This document shows positions 36,575 through 45,803 of a DNA stretch of 64,000 nt, one piece after another; position 1 is the stretch's first letter, and each line of letters opens with the position of its first letter. Source of the stretch: Erwinia phyllosphaerae. Its GTDB lineage: Bacteria; Pseudomonadota; Gammaproteobacteria; Enterobacterales; Enterobacteriaceae. The position numbers were made by a program, and so were the translations under genes. The notes below the pieces were generated by a model, which had not been told where the DNA came from, did no database searches, and saw nothing but the letters and a program-made list of their open reading frames with translations. The stretch covers positions 1 to 64,000 of the forward strand of contig NZ_JAHSPF010000004.1 of NCBI RefSeq assembly GCF_019132875.1. Reading direction: 5' to 3'.

Positions 36575-38971
36575 TCAGCTTTTCGGGAGCGCATAGGCGA
36601 CCAGCGCATCGCCCGAGGTGGTGCCAAGGCCACCGTGACCACCCGCAGCAATGACCACATACTGACGACCATCTTCGCCAGTATAGGTAATTGGCGTTGC
36701 CTGGCCGCCCGCAGGAAGCTTCGCTTTCCACAGCTCCTTGCCGGTTGCTTCGTCAAAGGCGCGCAGGTAATTATCCGCCGTTGCGCCCATAAAGATCAGG
36801 CCGCTACGGGTAATGATATTGCCACCCATCATAAAGATACCGGTCGGCAGCGGGGCGTTGGTATGCGTGCCGAAGATATTCATATTCCGTGTGGTGCCCG
36901 CTGGTCTTTCCCAGGCGATTTTACGGCTGTTAAGATCGATAGCCACCAGCTTGCCCCACGGCGGTGCGCTACAAGGCGCGCCCAGTGCGGTCAGCCAGGG
37001 TTTGACTACCGCAGCCCAGCCGGTGCCATACTGCGGGCCGACAGCAAACTCTTTAGGTTTTGGATAGGACTGCCCGCTGGCCCAGCCAGCCCACTGCTTC
37101 ATTAACCCCTGTTTGATAGCCTTATCGTGCGTCATCATCTCCATAAGGAAAGGAATGTAGCTGGTATTGGCAATCAGCAGGTGACGCTCTGGATCTACCG
37201 ATGCGCCATACCAGTCCATCACGCCGTCAAAAGCGGGATAGGCGATAGAGGTACCTTCGGCTGGCGGCGTATACTGCCCCTGATAGCGATAGCGATGAAA
37301 TTGAATACGGCATACCAGCTGATCGACTGGCGTGGCACCCCACATATCGGTATCTTTCAGGTTCGGCGGCGAAAGGTTCGGCATGCCGACAGAGTCTGGC
37401 TGGGTGGGTGAAAGGTGCTCGCCGGGCAGGGAAGGCGAAGTCGGAACCGGTTTCTCATTAACCTGCGCCAGTGGTTTTCCGGTGCGGCGATCCAGCAGGA
37501 ACAGCTGACCCATTTTAGTGGTCTGCACCAGCGCCGGCACGGTTTCGCCGTTTTTACCCGGCAGGTCTACCAGCGTCGGGCCAATCGGTAAATCAAAGTC
37601 CCATACGTCATGGTGCACGGTCTGGAAATGCCAGCGCTCCTGGCCGGTGTGGGTATCCAGCGCCACCAGCGAAGTGGAGTACTTCTCGTCAAACGGACGA
37701 CGTTTGCCACCGTAATAGTCCGGCGTTGCGTTGCCCAGCGGAATATAGATCAGCCCCAGCTTTTCATCAGCCGTATAGGTGCCCCAGCCGTTTGGCGTGC
37801 CGTGCGTGTACTCTTCGCCCGGCTTCAGCGGTGCATTTTGCGGCGTCCTGCCTAAATCCCATGCCCAGGAAAGTTGGCCGCTGTTTACGTCATAAGCCCG
37901 CACCACGCCGGACGGTTCGCCGGTGGTTTGATTATCATAAATCCAGCCGCCCAGCACAATTCGGCCATCCATCACCATCGGCTGCGAGGTAATAAAGTGG
38001 AAGCCCGGTGGCACCTGGCCCATATGATCGGTCAGGCTCACGTAGCCCTTATCGCCAAAGGAAGCACAAGGCTCACCGGTCTGCGCATTCAGCGCCACCA
38101 TCCGCGCATTGCTGGTGGTGGTGATGATTTTTTCCGGACAGGTGGCGTCATCTATCGCCTTGCTGTAGGCCACGCCACGACAGGCGAGGTATTCATTAGC
38201 CGAAGTATCGACTTTAGGATCGAACTTCCAGCGCTGTTTGCCGGTGGTGGCGTCAAGCGCTATCACTTCACGGTGCGGCGTACAGATAAAGAGAGTGTTG
38301 TTTACCTTAATCGGCGTGACTTCAAAGCTGAACTCACGGCCCGCTTTGTCTTCACCTTTACGCATGGTGTCGCCGGTATGGAACTGCCAGGCGGGCTGAA
38401 GCTTGCTGACATTGGCGGGCGTAAGCTGCGTTAGCGGCGAAAAGCGCTGGCCTTCGGTCGTACGGCCGTAGTGCAGCCAGTCGTTACTGGTATCCGCTGT
38501 TGCTGTGCCGGTTGCTTGCGGTACGGCTTCGTGATGCACAAAACGAGTGGCGGTAACGTGCCAGCCAGACCAGAAAATGCCAACGATGGCGAGCAGATAA
38601 ACAATGCCGGCGAGGGTTGCGGCACGGCGTTGTCCATGCATAACCGGACGAACAATCCACGGCATACTGCACCAGACGCCCAGCACGGCAAGCGCAAACA
38701 GGCGCGGCATTAGCTTCCAGCCGTCCATACCGACTTCATACAGTGACCAGGCTACGCAGATAAGGAAGGAAATCAGATAAAGCCACAGGCCAGCAGGGCG
38801 GCGTTTAACCATAAAAATGCCGCTCAGGAAGAAACCGGCACCAAAAACTACATACCAGGGCGTGCCGCCCAGCGCCGCCAGCCAGCCGCCGAGGATCAGA
38901 AAGGCCAGCCCAAACAGGCCGACCACAACCCCGGTAACGGATGGCCACGAAAACCATGAATTTTTTTGCAT
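36575..38971 (-). CDS. gcd: PQQ-dependent membrane glucose dehydrogenase
   Basis: A 798-residue quinoprotein, equal in length to E. coli Gcd. Five N-terminal membrane helices (to about residue 140) are followed by a periplasmic eight-bladed propeller with repeated W-motifs such as ALDATTGKQRWKF, ALDTHTGQERWHFQ and AFDEATGKELWKAK. It oxidises glucose to gluconolactone with PQQ and passes electrons to ubiquinone. No PQQ biosynthesis genes are in the window. The product feeds a gluconate dehydrogenase such as that at 60602-64000. Confidence 0.95.
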   Translation of the reverse strand: MQKNSWFSWPSVTGVVVGLFGLAFLILGGWLAALGGTPWYVVFGAGFFLSGIFMVKRRPAGLWLYLISFLICVAWSLYEVGMDGWKLMPRLFALAVLGVWCSMPWIVRPVMHGQRRAATLAGIVYLLAIVGIFWSGWHVTATRFVHHEAVPQATGTATADTSNDWLHYGRTTEGQRFSPLTQLTPANVSKLQPAWQFHTGDTMRKGEDKAGREFSFEVTPIKVNNTLFICTPHREVIALDATTGKQRWKFDPKVDTSANEYLACRGVAYSKAIDDATCPEKIITTTSNARMVALNAQTGEPCASFGDKGYVSLTDHMGQVPPGFHFITSQPMVMDGRIVLGGWIYDNQTTGEPSGVVRAYDVNSGQLSWAWDLGRTPQNAPLKPGEEYTHGTPNGWGTYTADEKLGLIYIPLGNATPDYYGGKRRPFDEKYSTSLVALDTHTGQERWHFQTVHHDVWDFDLPIGPTLVDLPGKNGETVPALVQTTKMGQLFLLDRRTGKPLAQVNEKPVPTSPSLPGEHLSPTQPDSVGMPNLSPPNLKDTDMWGATPVDQLVCRIQFHRYRYQGQYTPPAEGTSIAYPAFDGVMDWYGASVDPERHLLIANTSYIPFLMEMMTHDKAIKQGLMKQWAGWASGQSYPKPKEFAVGPQYGTGWAAVVKPWLTALGAPCSAPPWGKLVAIDLNSRKIAWERPAGTTRNMNIFGTHTNAPLPTGIFMMGGNIITRSGLIFMGATADNYLRAFDEATGKELWKAKLPAGGQATPITYTGEDGRQYVVIAAGGHGGLGTTSGDALVAYALPKS

Positions 38972-39587
38972 AGCGTCTTATTTAATGAGTTACAGGTAAA
39001 TCAAGGATATAGCGTGAAAAGATTTGCAAAGTTACGTGGCGGCAAATAGTCGGGTTTTTGAAAAAAAAACACCAAAGAATCAATAGGATATTTTGTAAAG
39101 ATTATTGTCTCAAAATCTTACGGTACGCTTAACGGCCGTTGATAGAGAGTGAATGGCCGCGGGCGTGGATGCAGTCAAGATGAGCATTTATGGCCGAACG
39201 CCATTTGTTCAGCCGCGCTGTCTGCACTACAAAGATTATCTTCATGGCGTCATTGCCTGTAAGTCAGCACCCTGAGCACTTCCGTGGCGGTTTTTTCGGC
39301 ATTTAAGCCACTTATGACGCATTTCTGCCCAACTGATAGCCGTCCGGATGGCAATAACCTACAAAGCAAACGATTTACTGGTAACATTGCGCGTCGGTTA
39401 GCGCCACTTTTGGCAGGAGACTTCTAATCAATTCCTTTTGGTTATATGTCATGAGATTTGAATCTTGCACAATTCGGGACGGGCTAACCCGCATCACGTA
39501 TTATACGCTTCACCAATAATATATTAAAAAATAGTCAGTTTATTACTCAGCTAAAGGCTGAACAACACGGGAAAAAACAGGCGACAA
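38972..39587. other. 616-bp intergenic region between gcd and metN-like gene
   Basis: This must hold the divergent promoters of gcd and the ABC importer. No gene, MetJ-type AGACGTCT box, CRP site or strong hairpin was seen. The length is unusual for this window and could hide a small RNA. Confidence 0.4.
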
Positions 39588-40610
39588 ATGATAGTTTTGC
39601 GTAATGTTTCCAAAACCTTTGATGCCGCTACTGGCCCTGTGACGGCGGTTGATAACGTCAACCTGCAGGTGGCGCAAGGTCAGATCTACGGCATTATTGG
39701 CTACAGCGGCGCGGGCAAAAGCACGCTTATTCGCCTGCTGAACGGCTTAGAAAAACCGACCTCCGGCAGCGTGGTCATTGCCAATAAAGATATCGCGCAG
39801 GCTAAAGGCGAAGCTCTGCGTCAGGCGCGGTTAAAGATCAGCATGGTGTTTCAGCACTTTAACCTGCTCTGGTCGCGTACCGTCAGCGAAAACATCGCGT
39901 TTTCGCTACAGATTGCCGGTGCGCCAAAAGCCGCAATTAAAACGCGGGTGCAGGAACTGATTGAGCTGGTTGGCCTGAAAGGTAAAGAAAACGCTTATCC
40001 TGCTCAGCTCAGTGGCGGACAGAAGCAGCGCGTCGGCATCGCTCGCGCGCTGGCGAATAACCCGGAAGTTCTGCTGTGCGATGAAGCAACGTCAGCGCTG
40101 GATCCGCAAACGACCGACGCTATCCTCGATCTGCTGCTGGATATCAACCGCAAGCTGCAGCTGACTATTGTGCTGATCACGCACGAGATGCACGTGGTGC
40201 GCAAAATCTGTCATCGCGTGGCGGTAATGGAAGCGGGCAAAATTGTGGAAGAGGGCGAAGTGCTGTCGGTATTTACCCATCCGCAGCAGCCGATCACCCG
40301 CCAGTTTGTTAAGCAGACGACGGAATACAGCAACGCCGATACGCCTTTCAATCCTGAGCTGATTGACCGTGCGGCGGGCAGCGTGCTGAAGCTGACCTTT
40401 GTGGGTCAGAACACGCAGCAGCCGATTGTTGGCGCGCTGACGCTTAAGTACGGACTGCCGTTTAATATCCTGCACGGCAAGATGACGCAAACCACCAACG
40501 GCACCTTTGGCGAGCTGTGGTTACAGGTTGCCGCCAGCGGCGACAGGCTGACAGCTATCCTGGCCGATTTACACGCCCACGCCATTACGACCGAGGTGGT
40601 TCATGATTGA
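39588..40610 (+). CDS. MetN-type ABC importer ATPase
   Basis: A 340-residue ATPase with Walker A GYSGAGKST (38-46), signature LSGGQKQR, Walker B VLLCDEATSALD and a C-terminal NIL/ACT domain that senses the substrate in MetN. It is the energy subunit of a methionine-type (MetNIQ) importer. AGG six bases before the ATG is modest. It overlaps the permease gene by 8 bp. No MetJ box is seen, so it may be a paralogue with another substrate or control. Confidence 0.9.
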   Translation: MIVLRNVSKTFDAATGPVTAVDNVNLQVAQGQIYGIIGYSGAGKSTLIRLLNGLEKPTSGSVVIANKDIAQAKGEALRQARLKISMVFQHFNLLWSRTVSENIAFSLQIAGAPKAAIKTRVQELIELVGLKGKENAYPAQLSGGQKQRVGIARALANNPEVLLCDEATSALDPQTTDAILDLLLDINRKLQLTIVLITHEMHVVRKICHRVAVMEAGKIVEEGEVLSVFTHPQQPITRQFVKQTTEYSNADTPFNPELIDRAAGSVLKLTFVGQNTQQPIVGALTLKYGLPFNILHGKMTQTTNGTFGELWLQVAASGDRLTAILADLHAHAITTEVVHD

Positions 40611-41271
40611 GACTCTTTTTCCACACCTGAAGCTGGACCAGCTTTGGGACGCAACCTGCGAAACCCTGTACATGACCGCGTGGTCCGGCGTGGCAACTTT
40701 TGTGCTGGGGATTATTTTTGGCCTGGCGCTGTTCCTGACCGCGCGCGGTGGACTGTTTCAGAACCGCGCGGTCTATTCCGTGATCTCGGTGCTGGTAAAC
40801 GTTTTCCGCTCTATTCCTTTTATTATCCTGATCGTATTACTGATTCCGTTCACCAAAACGCTGATCGGCACCATCCTGGGTGCGAACGCGGCGCTCCCGG
40901 CGCTGATTGTTGGCGCGGCGCCATTTTATGCGCGTCTGGTGGAAATTGGGCTGCGTGAAGTGGATAAAGGCGTTATTGAGGCCTCTCGCTCGATGGGCGC
41001 ACGGCTCAGCACGCTGATTTTCCGCGTTCTGCTGCCGGAATCTTCTCCGGCGCTGGTTTCCGGTATTACGGTAACCCTGATCGCGCTGGTCAGCTACAGC
41101 GCAATGGCTGGCGTTATTGGTGCAGGCGGTCTGGGGAACCTGGCTTATCTGGAAGGTTTCCAGCGTAACCACAGCGACGTTACGCTGGTGGCGACGGTTA
41201 TGATCCTGGTCATCGTTTTTATTATTCAGTTTCTGGGCGATTTCATCACAACACGGCTCGATAAACGCTAA
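40603..41271 (+). CDS. MetI-type ABC importer permease
   Basis: A 222-residue permease with five helices and the EAA coupling loop EASRSMGARLSTLIFRVLLPES, as in MetI. It pairs with the preceding ATPase (8-bp overlap) and the binding protein after it. Confidence 0.9.
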   Translation: MIETLFPHLKLDQLWDATCETLYMTAWSGVATFVLGIIFGLALFLTARGGLFQNRAVYSVISVLVNVFRSIPFIILIVLLIPFTKTLIGTILGANAALPALIVGAAPFYARLVEIGLREVDKGVIEASRSMGARLSTLIFRVLLPESSPALVSGITVTLIALVSYSAMAGVIGAGGLGNLAYLEGFQRNHSDVTLVATVMILVIVFIIQFLGDFITTRLDKR

Positions 41272-41289
41272 CACTTGAAGGATTAAATA

Positions 41290-42102
41290 ATGAAAAAAAC
41301 ACTGACGCTGCTGGCTGCGGCAACGCTGGGCGCACTGAGCCTGAGCGCATGGGCTGATACCCTGACCGTTGGCGCATCTAACGTGCCGCACGCGGAAATT
41401 CTGGAGCAGGCGAAGCCGATTCTGGCTAAGCAGGGCATCGATCTGGAGATTAAACCTTTCCAGGACTACATCCTGCCAAATACCGCGCTGGCCAGCCACG
41501 ATATCGACGCCAACTATTTCCAGCACGTGCCGTATCTTAACAGCGTGCTGAAAGATCACGCCGACGACAAGAGCTATGACTTTGTCAGCGCGGGCGCTAT
41601 CCACATCGAGCCAATCGGTATCTACTCTAAGAAATACAAGTCGCTGAAAGACCTGCCGCAAAACGGCAAGGTCATTATGCGCGACGCGGTAGCTGAAGAA
41701 GGCCGTATCCTCTCTATCTTTGAGAAAGCAGGCGTGATCAAGCTGAAGCCTGGCGTAAGCAAAGTTGACGCGCGTATCAGCGATATCGTTGAAAACCCGA
41801 AACACCTGAAGTTCCTGGCGAACGTCGAAGGCGCTCTGCTGCCGCAGATGTATAACAACGACGAAGGCGACGCGGTGGTGATCAACGCTAACTACGCCAT
41901 TGACGCGGGTCTGGATCCGGTAAAAGATCCTATCGCGGTAGAGAGCGGTGAGAACAACCCGTATGCCAACATCATTACCGTGCATCGCGGCGATGAGAAC
42001 AAGCCGGATATTAAAGCGCTGGTAACCGTGCTGCACTCTAAACAGATTCAGGACTGGATCCGCACCAAATATAAAGGCGCGGTGATCCCGGTTAATAACT
42101 GA
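41290..42102 (+). CDS. MetQ-like binding protein with ordinary Sec signal
   Basis: A 270-residue NlpA-family binding protein, with PHAEILEQAKPIL, FQDYILPNTAL and DIDANYFQHVPYL motifs of MetQ. E. coli MetQ is a lipoprotein, but this protein has no lipobox cysteine: its leader ends AWA near residue 22. It should therefore be free in the periplasm. GAAGGA lies eight bases before the ATG. Methionine, another amino acid or a sulfur compound are possible ligands. A terminator follows. Confidence 0.88.
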   Translation: MKKTLTLLAAATLGALSLSAWADTLTVGASNVPHAEILEQAKPILAKQGIDLEIKPFQDYILPNTALASHDIDANYFQHVPYLNSVLKDHADDKSYDFVSAGAIHIEPIGIYSKKYKSLKDLPQNGKVIMRDAVAEEGRILSIFEKAGVIKLKPGVSKVDARISDIVENPKHLKFLANVEGALLPQMYNNDEGDAVVINANYAIDAGLDPVKDPIAVESGENNPYANIITVHRGDENKPDIKALVTVLHSKQIQDWIRTKYKGAVIPVNN

Positions 42103-42114
42103 TTATTTTAAAGA

Positions 42115-42138
42115 AAGGCCGGGAAACCGGCCTTTTTT
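42115..42138 (+). terminator. Terminator of the MetNIQ-type operon
   Basis: AAGGCCGG pairs with CCGGCCTT around a 4-base loop and runs into TTTTTT, 12 bases after the binding-protein stop. Confidence 0.85.
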
Positions 42139-42167
42139 ATCCCGCTCGCTTTACCTTTAGCGCACTT

Positions 42168-42536
42168 TTATTCCAGACAACAAACCCGAATCCGCTGCCC
42201 ATCGGGATCGATAGCCACAAAGGTATAGCCAAAATCCAGCGCAACCGGCTTTTGAATCATCGTAACCAGCTTGTTTCCCCATTCGATAAAAGTGTCATCA
42301 ACCTCTTGTCTACTGCCTGCCGTAATAAACAGCTCGCCAGAACTTTCCTGCCTCTGCGGAGCCAGCGGCTCGGCGGTGTATTTTGACCACAGTCCCAACT
42401 GAAAGCCGCCTGGCAGGGTTATCTGACAAAAGGTGGGAAAAGCTTCTTCGTGCTGAAGATGAAAAAGGTCGGCATAGAAGCGTGCGCTTTTAACGGGATT
42501 AGCAACGTACAGGATGGTCATAGTGGCAGAAATCAT
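42168..42536 (-). CDS. VOC/glyoxalase-fold protein
   Basis: A 122-residue single vicinal-oxygen-chelate domain with the paired beta-alpha-beta pattern, SARFYADLF and FVAIDPDGQRIRV. Such proteins isomerise, cleave or bind small ligands and often give resistance to drugs or methylglyoxal. Substrate unknown. A WYL regulator gene upstream on the same strand probably controls it. Confidence 0.78.
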   Translation of the reverse strand: MISATMTILYVANPVKSARFYADLFHLQHEEAFPTFCQITLPGGFQLGLWSKYTAEPLAPQRQESSGELFITAGSRQEVDDTFIEWGNKLVTMIQKPVALDFGYTFVAIDPDGQRIRVCCLE

Positions 42537-42623
42537 CTTTTTTCCTTTCGGGGTTAAGTAGTTTTCTGCACTATAAAATTATCGAGTGACAGTTTCTGTC
42601 AGTAGCCTTACGCCTTTCTCACG

Positions 42624-43307
42624 TCAGGTGGTTATTTGCTGCTGCTTTTTCCATGCCATCAGCAGTTCATGATGCTGACGGGGATAGCGCTCCGGTAATA
42701 TCGACAGCTGGCGGATGCGGTCAGTACGAAAATGCCGCAGCTGCTGACGACGTTCGCACCAGGCCGCCAGCAGGCGCACGGTATCGAAATAACCCAGCGC
42801 GATGGGCCAGATAATGCGGGTGGAGCAATCTCCCTGGAGATTTTCATAGGCTATTTCAACTTTATTACACTGGCGGATAGCCCGACGCAGTTCGGCCAGA
42901 TGCGTTTGCGGAAAGAAGCGTTCTGCGGGGCCGACCAGCAACGCCTGATTCTCAATGGCAGGTTTTAGCGAGGCAGGAATAACGCTATGGATTTTTGCCA
43001 GCGCAGCGCTGGCCGCCGCCGTTAATTCCGTATCGCTACGCTTTTGTACCCAGTGAAGGCCAAGCATCAGCGCTTCGATCTCCATACGGGTAAACATCAG
43101 CGGCGGCAGCAGGTAATCTTCACGCAGCACATAGCCCATGCCTGCTTCCCCTTCAATACAGGCACCTTGCTGTTTCAGGCTGGCGATATCGCGATAAAGC
43201 GTTCGAACGTTAACGTCCAGCTTTTCCGCCAGAAAGGCTGCCGTGACCGGATAGCGATGGTTGCGCAGGAGTTGAATCAGGGTCAATAAACGTTCGGTAC
43301 GGTTCAT
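42624..43307 (-). CDS. YafY-type HTH/WYL transcription regulator
   Basis: A 227-residue regulator with an N-terminal winged helix (LLTLIQLLRNHRYPVTAAFL, then DVNVRTLYRDIASL) and a C-terminal WYL domain. It is the usual partner of VOC-type genes, here 87 bp downstream. Confidence 0.82.
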   Translation of the reverse strand: MNRTERLLTLIQLLRNHRYPVTAAFLAEKLDVNVRTLYRDIASLKQQGACIEGEAGMGYVLREDYLLPPLMFTRMEIEALMLGLHWVQKRSDTELTAAASAALAKIHSVIPASLKPAIENQALLVGPAERFFPQTHLAELRRAIRQCNKVEIAYENLQGDCSTRIIWPIALGYFDTVRLLAAWCERRQQLRHFRTDRIRQLSILPERYPRQHHELLMAWKKQQQITT

Positions 43308-43349
43308 CGCGTTCGCTTCTTTTGTGTGAATTGCGAGGCTTAACTTACA

Positions 43350-44045
43350 TTAAGGCACGCCAAAACCGAGCAGGTTTTTTGTCGTTTTGACGCCGGGCAT
43401 CATCAATTCCAGACCGCGAATCAGTTCGTTACCCGCTTCCTGCAACGCTTCCAACGGCATCGACGGCAGGCTTTCCAGAATAAACCACATCCGTTGCGCG
43501 TTGGCATCCAGCCGGGTTCTGATACCCTGACGCCAGTTCCAGCGACGGCAGGTCACGCCTCGATCGTCGCGCCAGATAACTTCGCCAGGTTCGGGCGATT
43601 CACAGACAATATTTCCCTCTTTCTGGGTATCAAACGGTTCGCTGCCGTCGGCAAGAAGCAGCCGTGGCTGGCCGATATAGGCGGCAAAGTTTTCACCACC
43701 AACCGGAATCGCATAGCGAAGGCTAATGGCGTTGTAGAGATCGACAACGGGATCGATAGCCGCCAGCGTACCGTCGCGCTGCACGCGCTTACGCAACGCT
43801 TCGGCGGAACAGGGGGTGCGTTTTGGCTTAGCACCAAACTTTTTAAAGGTTGATGACCAGTCTGCCAGATGGGCTTCGGCCCAGGGAATGCTATCGGCAG
43901 TAACCGCACCGCAGGCAAGCGCGAGAAACTCGGCGGCCACTTGCGGACGAGAGACCGGCGCGGCTTCTACCACAATACTTAAGGCACGAAACCCGGGAGC
44001 CAGTTCGGCGACAGCGGGATCGATTGACGGCGTAACTGTAAACAT
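43350..44045 (-). CDS. B3/B4-domain tRNA-editing-like protein
   Basis: A 231-residue stand-alone B3/B4 domain, the editing fold of phenylalanyl-tRNA synthetase beta. PVVDLYNAISLRYAIPVGGENF and VCRRWNWRQGIRT-like stretches are conserved in the family. Such proteins may clear mischarged tRNA or act on amino acids. It is divergent from an XRE/cupin regulator 43 bp away, probably its controller. Confidence 0.8.
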   Translation of the reverse strand: MFTVTPSIDPAVAELAPGFRALSIVVEAAPVSRPQVAAEFLALACGAVTADSIPWAEAHLADWSSTFKKFGAKPKRTPCSAEALRKRVQRDGTLAAIDPVVDLYNAISLRYAIPVGGENFAAYIGQPRLLLADGSEPFDTQKEGNIVCESPEPGEVIWRDDRGVTCRRWNWRQGIRTRLDANAQRMWFILESLPSMPLEALQEAGNELIRGLELMMPGVKTTKNLLGFGVP

Positions 44046-44057
44046 TCCATAATCCTT

Positions 44058-44086
44058 TAGTGACTAATTTATCCTATAGTAGTGAC
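44058..44086. promoter_or_regulatory. Paired operator repeats for XRE/cupin regulator
   Basis: TAGTGAC occurs at 44058 and 44080, exactly 22 bp apart (two helical turns), in the 43-bp gap between divergent genes. The first copy forms the palindrome TTAGTGACTAA. These are good candidates for autoregulatory binding. Confidence 0.55.
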
Positions 44087-44088
44087 CA

Positions 44089-44694
44089 ATGACCAAAAAA
44101 GTCAATAAAACGACCGAGGCGGGGGCCGATCTGCACAGCGTTAGCGCCGCCGTTTCCCGCAGCATTAAAACCCACCGTAAAGCGCAAAAGCTTTCGCTGG
44201 ACGAGCTTGCCCGCCGGGCGGGGGTCAGTAAGGGGATGCTGGTGGAGACAGAAAAGGGCACGGCAAATCCCAGCATCGCCATTCTGTGTAAAATTGCGGC
44301 TGCACTTGGTTTGTCGGTAGCAGATATCGTTAACGTGACCGATTCACCTTCTGCATGGCTGATTGCCAGCGAAGAGATACCGACACTATGGCAAGGCGAA
44401 AAAGGCGGATCGGCGCGGCTGCTGGCCGGCACCAGCGGACCGGATATGATCGAGCTGTGGCGCTGGGAAATGTATCCCGGTGAACTTTTTGCCTCGCCGG
44501 GACATCCGGTGGGAACGCTGGAACTGCTGCATGTGGAAAAGGGCACGCTAAGCCTGCAAACCCAAAGCGCTATACTGACAATTAAAGCGGGTTGCTCGGC
44601 GGTCGCCAGAACGGACACGGCGCACCATTATGCCAATCAGGGCGTAGAGACCCTGATTTTCACTATGTCCGTTGCGGAGCTGCACCGCAGTTAA
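44089..44694 (+). CDS. XRE-family regulator with cupin sensor domain
   Basis: A 201-residue protein: N-terminal HTH (LSLDELARRAGVSKGMLVET, about residues 35-55) and C-terminal cupin (VGTLELLHVEKGTLSLQ). Such proteins sense a small ligand through the cupin. Its start lies next to paired TAGTGAC repeats. It is convergent with the Tat-secreted binding protein. Confidence 0.85.
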   Translation: MTKKVNKTTEAGADLHSVSAAVSRSIKTHRKAQKLSLDELARRAGVSKGMLVETEKGTANPSIAILCKIAAALGLSVADIVNVTDSPSAWLIASEEIPTLWQGEKGGSARLLAGTSGPDMIELWRWEMYPGELFASPGHPVGTLELLHVEKGTLSLQTQSAILTIKAGCSAVARTDTAHHYANQGVETLIFTMSVAELHRS

Positions 44695-44731
44695 ACTCGT
44701 TCGTTTTTTAGCGCTAACGGCTTTAAAGTCG

Positions 44732-45769
44732 TTAGCCCATAGCATGATGTTGTGAATGTGATGAAGGCAGCAGGTCCGGTACATAGTGTTGGGCAAACAG
44801 GCGGGCATTGGTGTCCGGGCGGATAACGTTGATGGTTTTCAGCTCGTCAACGTAGATGGCAATTTCTTTACGCAGCTGCTCGCCGGTGGAATGGTGCTGA
44901 TGCGTGTGCTCGCGAAGCATGGCGGTGATATCGGCAATCGGCACCTGGCCCGGCACGAAAGGCGCAAAGATCTTCGCCGTTTCCGCCGGGTTATCGGCCG
45001 TCCACTGCTGGGCATCCACAATCGCCTGAGTAATGGCCCGGGCTACTTCAGGATTATCGCGCACCAGCGATCCACGCAGGCCAAGCACGCAGCAGGTCAT
45101 CTGACGGTATTCATCGCTGAGGTTATTATCCACTTCAATCAGGCCGTCACGATGTTTGATCAGCCAGCCTTGCGGATCGTCCGTTGCCAGCGCCTGAACT
45201 TCGCCTTTACGCAGCGCTTCGCCAAACAGGTCGGCGGGATACTGTAGCCAGTTCACCTGCTTATCAGGATCGATACCCAATTTTGCCAGCTTGATAGCAA
45301 AGAAATTGCGGATCGGGCTGGCCTGATCGGTGACCGCCACGCTTTTTCCCACCAGGTCTTGCACGCTGTTGATCCTGGCTGAAGAGGGGGCCAGCAGCCG
45401 CATACAGCCGCCGTGTGTGCCAACGGTCAGATCGACATCGAAGCCTTGTTCCAGCGGCTTAAGCCAGCGCAGCGCCATGCCGATGCCGCCATCTGCCTGG
45501 CCGGTCGCAATGGCCTGCAATAGCGCATCGGTTGGCCCGCTAAAATTCACCGGTTCGACGTTCAGGCCATATTTTTTAAAGAAGCCCTGTTTTAGCGCTA
45601 CGGAAATGGGCGCCTGGCAAACGGCGGTTTGTCCCCAGGCAAGCTTGACGGTTGTTAATTTGTCGCTCTCGGCCGCCCGGAGAGAAAAGGTTGGAGCGAG
45701 CACCGTGCCCGCCATGATTAGCCCTGTTTTTTGCAGAAAGGAACGGCGTGAGAAAAAAGCTTCGGCCAT
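44732..45769 (-). CDS. Tat-secreted NMT1-type ABC binding protein
   Basis: A 345-residue periplasmic binding protein of the nitrate/taurine/thiamine-precursor (NMT1/SsuA) type. SRRSFLQK at residues 7-14 is a twin-arginine signal, so it is exported folded. It has a histidine-rich C-terminus (SHSQHHAMG) and HTHQHH, possibly metal-binding. It is the last gene of the acetyltransferase/deacetylase/importer operon and has no own permease. It may share that of the operon or serve as a scavenger. AAGGA sets the ATG. Confidence 0.8.
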   Translation of the reverse strand: MAEAFFSRRSFLQKTGLIMAGTVLAPTFSLRAAESDKLTTVKLAWGQTAVCQAPISVALKQGFFKKYGLNVEPVNFSGPTDALLQAIATGQADGGIGMALRWLKPLEQGFDVDLTVGTHGGCMRLLAPSSARINSVQDLVGKSVAVTDQASPIRNFFAIKLAKLGIDPDKQVNWLQYPADLFGEALRKGEVQALATDDPQGWLIKHRDGLIEVDNNLSDEYRQMTCCVLGLRGSLVRDNPEVARAITQAIVDAQQWTADNPAETAKIFAPFVPGQVPIADITAMLREHTHQHHSTGEQLRKEIAIYVDELKTINVIRPDTNARLFAQHYVPDLLPSSHSQHHAMG

Positions 45770-45803
45770 GATTAATTCCTTGTGTTGCCGATGATAAAGA
45801 GCG

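Noticed and set aside
40837..42036. 399-residue reverse frame opposite the MetI and MetQ-like genes
   Set aside because: No ribosome site, Gln/Arg/His-rich shadow composition, and the forward genes are clear family members.
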